Of a stretch of 64,000 nt of DNA, positions 23,341 through 36,108 are shown in pieces; within the stretch, counting starts at the first letter, position 1; every line of letters begins with the position of its first letter. Source of the DNA: Plantago major (lineage: Eukaryota > Streptophyta > Magnoliopsida > Lamiales > Plantaginaceae). The notes under the pieces were generated by a model. The model saw nothing but the letters and a program-made list of their open reading frames with translations. It was not told the origin of the DNA and did no database searches. The stretch covers positions 62,001 to 126,000 of the forward strand of contig JAIFAC010000023.1 of assembly GCA_026545765.1 (NCBI GenBank). Direction: 5' to 3'. The position numbers and the translations under genes are program-made.

Positions 23341-26300
23341 CTTGAGAGATAAAAACAACACACTTTGGAGAGGGATGAACAACAAACGAATAACTCTATT
23401 TGAGAGTTAAACAACACACTAAAGGAGTGGGATAATGTCGAATGAAGAAGTCTATTCGAGATTTAAACAATGCACAGAAGGAGTAAGAGTATAACAAACG
23501 AAGAACTCTACTTGAGTGTTAAACCACACACATAATGAGTGGGTTAAACAACAAATGTAAAATTCTATTCTAGAGTTAAACAAAACAATAAAGAAGTGAG
23601 ATAATTACAAACGGTGAAGTCAATTTGAAATTTAAACAACACACAAGAGGAGTAATAAAATAACGACCGAAGAACTCTACTTGAGAGTTAAACAAAACAC
23701 AAAAGGAGTTGAATAAACAACAAACCAACAACTCTACTTGAGAGATAAAAACAACACACTTTGGAGAGGGATGAACAACAAACAAATAACTCTACTTGAG
23801 AGTTAAACAACTCACTAAAGGAGTGGGATAATGTCTAACGAAGAAGTCTATTAGACTTTTAAACAATGCACATAAGGAGTAAGAGTATAACAAACGAAGA
23901 ACTCTACTTGAGTGTTAACCACACACATAATGAGTGGGTTAAACAACAAATGTAAAATTCTAGTCTAGAGTTAAACAAAACAATAAAGAAGTGAGATAAT
24001 TACAAACGGTGAAGTCAATTTGAAATTTAAACAACACACAAGAGGAGTAATAAAATAACGACCGAAGAACTCTACTTGAGATTTAAACAAAACACAAAAG
24101 GAGTTGAATAAACAACAAACCAACAACTCTACTTGAGAGATAAAAACAACACACTTTGGAGAGGGATGAACAACAAACGAATAACTCTACTTGAGAGTTA
24201 AACAACACACTAAAGGAGTGGGATAATGTCGAATGAAGAAGTCTATTCGAGATTTAAACAATGCACAGAATGAGTAAGAGTATAACAAACGAAGAACTCT
24301 ACTTGAGTGTTAAACCACACACATAATGAGTGGGTTAAACAACAAATGTAAAATTCTAGTCTAGAGTTAAACAAAGCAATAAAGAAGTGAAATAATTACA
24401 AACGGAGAAGTCAATTTGAGATTTAAACAACACACAAGAGGAGTAATAAAATAACGACCGAAGAACTCTACTTGTGAGTTAAACAAAACACAAAAGGAGT
24501 TGAATAAACAACAAACCAACAACTCTACTTGAGAGATAAAAACAACACACTTTGGAGAGGGATGAACAACAAACGAATAACTCTATTTGAGAGTTAAACA
24601 ACACACTAAAGGAGTGGGATAATGTCGAATGAATAAGTCTATTCGAGATTTAAACAATGCACAGAAGGAGTAAGAGTATAACAAACGAAGAACTCTACTT
24701 GAGTGTTAAACCACACACATAATGAGTGGGTTAAACAACAAATGTAAAATTCTAGTCTAGAGTTAAACAAAGCAATAAAGAAGTGAGATAATTACAAACG
24801 GAGAAGTCAATTTAAGATTTAAACAACACCTGAGAGGTAATAAAATAACAAGCGAAGAACTCTAGCTTGAGTTAAACAAAATCCAAATGGAGTTGAATAA
24901 TCAACAAACCAACAACTCTACTTGAGAGATAAAAACAACACACTTTGGAGAGGGATGAACAACAAACGAATAACTCTACTTGAGAGTTAAACAACACACT
25001 AAAGGAGTGGGATAATGTCGAATGAAGAAGTCTATTCGAGATTTAAACAATGCACAGAAGGAGTAAGAGTATAACAAACGAAGAACTCTACTTGAGTGTT
25101 AAACCACACACATAATGAGTGGGTTAAACAACAAATGTAAAATTCTAGTCTAGAGTTAAACAAAGCAATAAAGAAGTGAAATAATTACAAACGGAGAAGT
25201 CAATTTGAGATTTAAACAACACACAAGAGGAGTAATAAAATAACGACCGAAGAACTCTACTTGTGAGTTAAACAAAACACAAAAGGAGTTGAATAAACAA
25301 CAAACCAACAACTCTACTTGAGAGATAAAAACAACACACTTTGGAGAGGGATGAACAACAAACGAATAACTCTATTTGAGAGTTAAACAACACACTAAAG
25401 GAGTGGGATAATGTCGAATGAAGAAGTCTATTCGAGATTTAAACAATGCACAGAAGGAGTAAGAGTATAACAAACGAAGAACTCTACTTGAGTGTTAAAC
25501 CACACACATAATGAGTGGGTTAAACAACAAATGTAAAATTCTATTCTAGAGTTAAACAAAACAATAAAGAAGTGAGATAATTACAAACGGTGAAGTCAAT
25601 TTGAAATTTAAACAACACACAAGAGGAGTAATAAAATAACGACCGAAGAACTCTACTTGAGAGTTAAACAAAACACAAAAGGAGTTGAATAAACAACAAA
25701 CCAACAACTCTACTTGAGAGATAAAAACAACACACTTTGGAGAGGGATGAACAACAAACAAATAACTCTACTTGAGAGTTAAACAACTCACTAAAGGAGT
25801 GGGATAATGTCTAACGAAGAAGTCTATTAGACTTTTAAACAATGCACATAAGGAGTAAGAGTATAACAAACGAAGAACTCTACTTGAGTGTTAAACCACA
25901 CACATAATGAGTGGGTTAAACAACAAATGTAAAATTCTAGTCTAGAGTTAAACAAAACAATAAAGAAGTGAGATAATTACAAACGGTGAAGTCAATTTGA
26001 AATTTAAACAACACACAAGAGGAGTAATAAAATAACGACCGAAGAACTCTACTTGAGATTTAAACAAAACACAAAAGGAGTTGAATAAACAACAAACCAA
26101 CAACTCTACTTGAGAGATAAAAACAACACACTTTGGAGAGGGATGAACAACAAACGAATAACTCTACTTGAGAGTTAAACAACACACTAAAGGAGTGGGA
26201 TAATGTCGAATGAAGAAGTCTATTCGAGATTTAAACAATGCACAGAATGAGTAAGAGTATAACAAACGAAGAACTCTACTTGAGTGTTAAACCACACACA

Positions 26301-26980
26301 TAATGAGTGGGTTAAACAACAAATGTAAAATTCTAGTCTAGAGTTAAACAAAGCAATAAAGAAGTGAAATAATTACAAACGGAGAAGTCAATTTGAGATT
26401 TAAACAACACACAAGAGGAGTAATAAAATAACGACCGAAGAACTCTACTTGTGAGTTAAACAAAACACAAAAGGAGTTGAATAAACAACAAACCAACAAC
26501 TCTACTTGAGAGATAAAAACAACACACTTTGGAGAGGGATGAACAACAAACGAATAACTCTATTTGAGAGTTAAACAACACACTAAAGGAGTGGGATAAT
26601 GTCGAATGAATAAGTCTATTCGAGATTTAAACAATGCACAGAAGGAGTAAGAGTATAACAAACGAAGAACTCTACTTGAGTGTTAAACCACACACATAAT
26701 GAGTGGGTTAAACAACAAATGTAAAATTCTAGTCTAGAGTTAAACAAAGCAATAAAGAAGTGAGATAATTACAAACGGAGAAGTCAATTTAAGATTTAAA
26801 CAACACACAAGAGGAGTAATAAAATAACAAACGAAGAACTCTAACTGAGAGTTAAACAAAATCCAAATGGAGTTGAATAATCAACAAACCAACAACTCTA
26901 CTTGAGAGATAAAAACAACACACTTTGGAGAGGGATGAACAACAAACGAATAACTCTACTTGAGAGTTAAACAACACACT
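23341..26980 (-). repeat. 1976-bp (five-unit) higher-order duplication
   Basis: About 23341-25000 and 25317-26980 match at an offset of about 1976 bp. They share rare variants: ATTCTATTCTAG (23565, 25541), GACTTTTAAAC (about 23855, 25831), CTTGAGATTTAAAC (about 24075, 26051), CACAGAATGAG (about 24265, 26241), CTTGTGAGTT, GAATAAGTCTATTCG (24631, 26608) and CAATTTAAGATT. The first copy has private damage at about 24830-24875. Confidence 0.85.
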
Positions 26981-29900
26981 AAAGGAGTGGGATAATGTCG
27001 AATGAAGAAGTCTATTCGAGATTTAAATACTGCATAGAAGAGTAAGAGTATAACAAACGAAGAACTCTACTTGTGTGTTAACCACACACATAATGAGTGG
27101 GTTAAACAACAAATGTAAAATTCTAGTCTAGAGTTAAACAAAGCAATAAAGAAGTGAGATAATTACAAACGGAGAAGTCAATTTAAGATTTAAACAACAC
27201 ACAAGAGGAGTAATAAAATAACAAACGAAGAACTCTACCTGAGAGTTAAACAAAATCCAAATGGAGTTGAATAATCAACAAACCAACAACTCTACTTGAG
27301 AGATAAAAACAACACACTTTGGAGAGGGATGAACAACAAACAAATAACTCTACTTGAGAGTTAAACAACTCACTAAAGGAGTGGGATAATGTCTAACGAA
27401 GAAGTCTATTAGACATTTAAACAATGCACATAAGGAGTAAGAGTATAACAAACGAAGAACTCTACTTGAGTGTTAAACCACACACATAATGAGTGGGTTA
27501 AACAACAAATGTAAAATTCTAGTCTAGAGTTAAACAAAGCAATAAAGAAGTGAAATAATTACAAACGGAGAAGTCAATTTGAGATTTAAACAACACACAA
27601 GAGGAGTAATAAAATAACGACCGAAGAACTCTACTTGTGAGTTAAACAAAACACAAAAGGAGTTGAATAAACAACAAACCAACAACTCTACTTGAGAGAT
27701 AAAAACAACAAACTTTGGAGAGGGATGAACAACAAACGAATAACTCTACTTGAGAGTTAAACAACACACTAAAGGAGTGGGATAATGTCGAATGAAGAAG
27801 TCTATTCGAGATTTAAACAATGCACAGAAGGAGTAAGAGTATAACAAACGAAGAACTCTACTTGAGTGTTAAACCACACACATAATGAGTGGGTTAAACA
27901 ACAAATGTAAAATTCTATTCTAGAGTTAAACAAAACAATAAAGAAGTGAGATAATTACAAACGGTGAAGTCAATTTGAAATTTAAACAACACACAAGAGG
28001 AGTAATAAAATAACGACCGAAGAACTCTACTTGAGAGTTAAACAAAACACAAAAGGAGTTGAATAAACAACAAACCAACAACTCTACTTGAGAGATAAAA
28101 ACAACACACTTTGGAGAGGGATGAACAACAAACGAATAACTCTACTTGAGAGTTAAACAACACACTAAAGGAGTGGGATAATGTCGAATGAAGAAGTCTA
28201 TTCGAGATTTAAACAATGCACAGAAGGAGTAAGAGTATAACAAACGAAGAACTCTACTTGAGTGTTAAACCACACACATAATGAGTGGGTTAAACAACAA
28301 ATGTAAAATTCTAGTCTAGAGTTAAACAAAGCAATAAAGAAGTGAGATAATTACAAACGGAGAAGTCAATTTGAGATTTAAACAACACACAAGAGGAGTA
28401 ATAAAATAACAAACGAATAACTCTACTTGAGATTTAAACAAAATCCAAATGGAGTTGAATAATCAACAAACCAACAACTCTACTTGAGAGATAAAAACAA
28501 CACACTTTGGAGAGGGATGAACAACAAACGAATAACTCTACTTGAGAGTTAAACAACACACTAAAGGAGTGGGATAATGTCGAATGAAGAAGTCTATTCG
28601 AGATTTAAACAATGCACAGAAGGAATAAGAGTATAACAAACGAAGAACTCTACTTGAGTGTTAAACCACACACATAATGAGTGGGTTAAAGAACAAATTT
28701 AAAATTCTAGTCTAGAGTTAAACAAAGCAATAAAGAAGTGAGATAATTACAAACGGAGAAGTCAATTTGAGATTTAAACAACACACAAGAGGAGTAATAA
28801 AATAACGAACGAAGAACTCTACCTGAGAGTTAAACAAAATCCAAATGGAGTTGAATAATCAACAAACCAACAACTCTACTTGAGAGATAAAAACAACACA
28901 CTTTGGAGAGGGATGAACAACAAACAAATAACTCTACTTGAGAGTTAAACAACTCACTAAAGGAGTGGGATAATGTCTAACGAAGAAGTCTATTAGACAT
29001 TTAAACAATGCACATAAGGAGTAAGAGTATAACAAACGAAGAACTCTACTTGAGTGTTAACCACACACATAATGAGTGGGTTAAACAACAAATGTAAAAT
29101 TCTAGTCTAGAGTTAAACAAAACAATAAAGAAGTGAGATAATTACAAACGGTGAAGTCAATTCGAAATTTAAACAACACACAAGAGGAGTAATAAAATAA
29201 CGAAGAACTCTACTTGAGAGTTAAACAAAACACAAAGGGAGTTGAATAAACAACAAACCAACAACTCTACTTGAGAGATAAAAACAACACACTTTGGAGA
29301 GGGATGAACAACAAACGGATAACTCTACTTGAGAGTTAAACAACACACTAAAGGAGTGGGATAATGTCGAATGAAGAAGTCTATTCGAGATTTAAACAAT
29401 GCACAGGAGTAAGAGTATAACAAACGAAGAACTCTACTTGAGTGTTAAACCACACACATAATGAATGGGTTAAACAAAAAATGTAAAATTCTAGTCTAGA
29501 GTTAAACAAAACAATAAAGAAGTGAGATAATTACAAACGGTGAAGTGAATTTGAAATTTAAACAACACACAAGAGGAGTAATAAAATAACGACCGAAAAA
29601 CTCTACTTGAGAGTTAAACAAAATCCAAATAGAATTGAATAAACAACAAACCAACAACTCTACCTGAGAGATAAAAACAAGACACTTTGGAGAGGGATGA
29701 ACAACAAACGAATAACTCTACTTGAGAGTTAAACAACTCACTAAAGGAGTGGGATAATGTCTAACGAAGAAGTCTATTAGACATTTAAACAATGCACATA
29801 AGGAGTAAGAGTATAACAAACGAAGAACTCTACTTGAGTGTTAAACCACACACATAATGAGTGGGTTAAACAACAAATGTAAAATTCTAGTCTAGAGTTA

Positions 29901-31741
29901 AACAAAACAATAAAGAAGTGAGATAATTACAAACGGTGAAGTCAATTCGAAATTTAAACAACACGCAAGAGGAGTAATAAAATAACGACCGAAGAACTCT
30001 ACTTGAGAGTTAAACAAAACACAAATGAAGAACTCTACTTGAGTGTTAACCACACACATAATGAGTGGGTTAAACAACAAATGTAAAATTCTAGTCTAGA
30101 GTTAAACAAAACAATATAGAAGTGAGATAATTACAAACGGTGAAGTCAATTTGAAATTTAAACAACACACAAGAGGAGTAATAAAATAACGAACGAAGAA
30201 CTCTACTTGAGAGTTAAACAAAATCCAAATGGAGTTGAATAATCAACAAACCAACAACACTACTTGAGAGATAAAAACAAGACACTTTGGAGAGGGATGA
30301 ACAACAAACAAATAACTCAACTTGAGAGTTAACAACTCACTAAAGGAGTGGGATAATGTCGAATGAAGAAGTCTATTGGAGATTTAAACAATGCACAGAA
30401 GGAATAAGAGTATAACAAACGAAGAACTCTACTTGAGTGTTAAACCACACACATAATGAGTGGGTTAAAGAACAAATTTAAAATTCTAGTCTAGAGTTAA
30501 ACAAAGCAATAAAGAAGTGAGATAATTACAAACGAAGAAGTCAATTTGAGATTTAAACAACACACAAGAGGAGTAATAAAATAACGAACGAAGAACTCTA
30601 CTTGAGAGTTAAACAAAATCCAAATGGAGTTGAATAAACAACAAACCAACAACTCTACTTGAGAGATAAAAACAACACACTTTGGAGAGGGATGAACAAC
30701 AAACGGATAACTCTACTTGAGAGTTAAACAACACACTAAAGGAGTGGGATAATGTCGAATGAAGAAGTCTATTCGAGATTTAAACAATGCACAGAAGGAG
30801 TAAGAGTATAACAAACGAAGAACTCTACTTGAGTGTTAAACCACACACATAATGAGTGGGTTAAACAACAAATGTAAAATTCTAGTCTAGAGTTAAACAA
30901 AGCAATAAAGAAGTGAGATAATTACAAACGGAGAAATCAATTTGAGATTTAAACAACACACAAGAGGAGTAATAAAATAACGACGAAGAACTCTACTTGA
31001 GAGATAAATAACACACAAAAGGAGTTGAATAAACAACAAACCAACAACTCTACTTGAGAGATAAAAACAACACACTTTGGAGGGGGATGAACAACAAACG
31101 AATAACTCTACTTGAGAGTTAAACAACACACTAAAGGAGTGGGATAATGTCGAATGAAGATGTCTATTCGAGATTTAAACAATGCACAGAAGGAGTAAGA
31201 GTATAACAAACGAAGAACTCTACTTGAGTGTTAAACCACACACATAATGAGTGGGTTAAACAACAAATGTAAAATTCTAGTCTAGAGTTAAACAAAGCAA
31301 TAAAGAAGTGAGATAATTACAAACGGAGAAGTCAATTTGAGATTTAAACAACACACAAGAGGAGTAATAAAATAACAAACGAAGAACTCTACCTGAGAGT
31401 TAAACAAAATCCAAATGGAGTTGAATAATCAACAAACCAACAACTCTACTTGAGAGATAAAAACAACACACTTTGGAGAGGGATGAACAACAAACGAATA
31501 ACTCTACTTGAGAGTTAAACAACACACTAAAGGAGTGGGATAATGTCGAATGAAGAAGTCTATTCGAGATTTAAACAATGCACAGAAGGAGTAAGAGTAT
31601 AACAAACGAAGAACTCTACTTGAGTGTTAAACCACACACATAATGAGTGGGTTAAACAACAAATGTAAAATTCTAGTCTAGAGTTAAACAAAACAATAAA
31701 GAAGTGAGATAATTACAAACGGAGAAGTCAATTTGAGATTT

Positions 31742-31790
31742 AAACAATGCACATAAGGAGTAAGAGTATAACAAACGAAGAACTCTACTT
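31742..31790 (-). repeat. Subunit d replaced by subunit g
   Basis: After GTCAATTTGAGATTTAAAC, where subunit d should continue ACACACAAGAGG, the text is AATGCACATAAGGAGTAAGA (subunit g). It then returns to subunit c at GAGAGTTAAACAAAATCC. Unit length is unchanged (31548 to 31943 is 395 bp). This looks like gene conversion or an even double exchange between similar subunits. Confidence 0.75.
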
Positions 31791-34700
31791 GAGAGTTAAA
31801 CAAAATCCAAATGGAGTTGAATAATCAACAAACCAACAACTCTACTTGAGAGATAAAAACAACACACTTTGGAGAGGGATGAACAACAAACAAATAACTC
31901 TACTTGAGAGTTAAACAACTCACTAAAGGAGTGGGATAATGTCTAACGAAGAAGTCTATTAGACATTTAAACAATGCACAGAAGGAGTAAGAGTATAACA
32001 AACGAAGAACTCTACTTGAGTGTTAAACCACACACATAATGAGTGGGTTAAACAACAAATGTAAAATTCTAGTCTAGAGTTAAACAAAGCAATAAAGAAG
32101 TGAAATAATTACAAACGGAGAAGTCAATTTGAGATTTAAACAACACACAAGAGGAGTAATAAAATAACGACCGAAGAACTCTACTTGTGAGTTAAACAAA
32201 ACACAAAAGGAGTTGAATAAACAACAAACCAACAACTCTACTTGAGAGATAAAAACAACAAACTTTGGAGAGGGATGAACAACAAACGAATAACTCTACT
32301 TGAGAGTTAAACAACACACTAAAGGAGTGGGATAATGTCGAATGAAGAAGTCTATTCGAGATTTAAACAATGCACAGGAGGAATAAGAGTATAACAAACG
32401 AAGAACTCTACTTGAGTGTTAAACCACACACATAATGAGTGGGTTAAAGAACAAATTTAAAATTCTAGTCTAGAGTTAAACAAAGCAATAAAGAAGTGAG
32501 ATAATTACAAACGGAGAAGTCAATTTGAGATTTAAACAACACACAAGAGGAGTAATAAAATAACGAACGAAGAACTCTACTTGAGAGTTAAACAAAATCC
32601 AAATGGAGTTGAATAATCAACAAACCAACAACTCTACTTGAGAGATAAAAACAACACACTTTGGAGAGGGATGAACAACAAACGAATAACTCTATTTGAG
32701 AGTTAAACAACACACTAAAGGAGTGGGATAATGTCGAATGAAGAAGTCTATTCGAGATTTAAACAATGCAAATAAGGAGTAAGAGTATAACAAACGAAGA
32801 ACTCTACTTGAGTGTTAAACCACACACATAATGAGTGGGTTAAACAACAAATGTAAAATTCTAGTCTAGAGTTAAACAAAGCAATAAAGAAGTGAGATAA
32901 TTACAAACGGAGAAGTCAATTTAAGATTTAAACAACACACAAGAGGAGTAATAAAATAACAAACGAAGAACTCTAACTGAGAGTTAAACAAAATCCAAAT
33001 GGAGTTGAATAAACAACAAACCAACAACTCTACTTGAGAGATAAAAACAACACACTTTGGAGAGGGATGAACAACAAACGAATAACTCTACTTGAGAGTT
33101 AAACAACACACTAAAGGAGTGGGATAATGTCGAATGAAGAAGTCTATTCGAGATTTAAACAATGCACAGGAGGAATAAGAGTATAACAAACGAAGAACTC
33201 TACTTGAGTGTTAAACCACACACATAATGAGTGGGTTAAAGAACAAATTTAAAATTCTAGTCTAGAGTTAAACAAAGCAATAAAGAAGTGAGATAATTAC
33301 AAACGGAGAAGTCAATTTGAGATTTAAACAACACACAAGAGGAGTAATAAAATAACGAACGAAGAACTCTACTTGAGAGTTAAACAAAATCCAAATGGAG
33401 TTGAATAATCAACAGACCAACAACTCTACTTGAGAGATAAAAACAACACACTTTGGAGAGGGATGAACAACAAACGAATAACTCTATTTGAGAGTTAAAC
33501 AACACACTAAAGGAGTGGGATAATGTCGAATGAAGAAGTCTATTCGAGATTTAAACAATGCAAATAAGGAGTAAGAATATAAAAAACGAAGAAATCTACT
33601 TGAGTGTTTAACCACACACATAATGAGTGGGTTAAACAACAAATGTAAAATTCTAGTCTAGAGTTAAACAATGCAATAAAGAAGTGAGATAATTACAAAC
33701 GGAGCAGTCAATTTGAGATTTAAAGAACACACAAGAGGAGTAATAAAATAACGAACGAAGAACTCTACTTGAGAGTTAAACAAAACACAAATGAAGAACT
33801 CTACTTGAGTGTTAACCACACACATAATGAGTGGGTTAAACAACAAATGTAAAATTCTAGTCTAGAGTTAAACAAAACAATAAAGAAGTGAGATAATTAC
33901 AAACGGTGAAGTCAATTTGAAATTTAAACAACACACAAGAGGAGTAATAAAATAACGAACGAAGAACTCTACTTGAGAGTTAAACAAAATCCAAATGGAG
34001 TTGAATAATCAACAAACCAACAACTCTACTTGAGAGATAAAAACAACACACTTTGGAGAGGGATGAACAACAAACAAATAACTCTACTTGAGAGTTAAAC
34101 AACTCACTAAAGGAGTGGGATAATGTCTAACGAAGAAGTCTATTAGATATTTAAACAATGCACATAAGGAGTAAGAGTATAACAAACGAAGAACTCTACT
34201 TGAGTGTTAACCACACACATCATGAGTGGGTTAAACAAAAAATGTAAAATTCTAGTCTAGAGTTAAACAAAACAATAAAGAAGTGAGATAATTACAAACG
34301 GTGAAGACAATTCGAAATTTAAACAACACACAAGAGGAGTAATAAAATAACGACCGAAGAACTCTACTTGAGAGTTAAACAAAACACAAAGGGAGTTGAA
34401 TAAACAACAAATCAACAACTTTACTTGAGAGATAAAAACAACACACTTTGGAGAGGGATGAACAACAAACGAATAACTCTACTTGAGAGTTAAACAACAC
34501 ACTAAAGGAGTGGGATAATGTCGAATGAAGAAGTCTATTCGAGATTTAAACAATGCACAGAAGGAATAAGAGTATAACAAACGAAGAACTCTACTTGAGT
34601 GTTAAACCACACACATAATGAGTGGGTTAAAGAACAAATTTAAAATTCTAGTCTAGAGTTAAACAAAGCAATAAAGAAGTGAGATAATTACAAACGGAGA

Positions 34701-36108
34701 AGTCAATTTGAGATTTAAACAACACACAAGAGGAGTAATAAAATAACGAACGAAGAACTCTACCTGAGAGTTAAACAAAATCCAAATGGAGTTGAATAAT
34801 CAACAAACCAACAACTCTACTTGAGAGATAAAAACAACACACTTTGGAGAGGGATGAACAACAAACGAATAACTCTATTTGAGAGTTAAACAACACACTA
34901 AAGGAGTGGGATAATGTCGAATGAAGAAGTCTATTCGAGATTTAAACAATGCAAATAAGGAGTAAGAATATAACAAACGAAGAAATCTACTTGAGTGTTT
35001 AACCACACACATAATGAGTGGGTTAAACAACAAATGTAAAATTCTAGTCTAGAGTTAAACAAAGCAATAAAGAAGTGAGATAATTACAAACGGAGAAGTC
35101 AATTTGAGATTTAAACAACACACAAGAGGAGTAATAAAATAACGAACGAAGAACTCTACTTGAGAGTTAAACAAAATCCAAATGGAGTTGAATACTCAAC
35201 AGACCAACAACTCTACTTGAGAGATAAAAACAACACACTTTGGAGAGGGATGAACAACAAACAAATAACTCTACTTGAGAGTTAAACAACTCACTAAAGG
35301 AGTGGGATAATGTCTAACGAAGAAGTCTATTAGACATTTAAACAATGCACATAAGGAGTAAGAGTATAACAAACGAAGAACTCTACTTGAGTGTTAACCA
35401 CACACATAATGAGTGGGTTAAACAACAAATGTAAAATTCTAGTCTAGAGTTAAACAAAACAATAAAGAAGTGAGATAATTACAAACGGTGAAGTCAATTC
35501 GAAATTTAAACAAAACACAAGAGGAGTAATAAAATAACGACCGAAGAACTCTACTTGAGAGTTAAACAAAACACAAAGGGAGTTGAATAAACAACAAACC
35601 AACAACTCTACTTGAGAGATAAAAACAACACACTTTGGAGAGGGATGAACAACAAACGGATAACTCTACTTGAGAGTTAAACAACACACTAAAGGAGTGG
35701 GATAATGTCGAATGAAGAAGTCTATTCGAGATTTAAACAATGCACAGAAGGAGTAAGAGTATAACAAACGAAGAACTCTACTTGAGTGTTAAACCACACA
35801 CATAATGAATGGGTTAAACAAAAAATGTAAAATTCTAGTCTAGAGTTAAACAAAACAATAAAGAAGTGAGATAATTACAAACGGTGAAGTGAATTTGAAA
35901 TTTAAACAACACACAAGAGGAGTAATAAAATAACGACCGAAAAACTCTACTTGAGAGTTAAACAAAATCCAAATAGAATTGAATAAACAACAAACCAACA
36001 ACTCTACCTGAGAGATAAAAACAAGACACTTTGGAGAGGGATGAACAACAAACGAATAACTCTACTTGAGAGTTAAACAACTCACTAAAGGAGTGGGATA
36101 ATGTCTAA

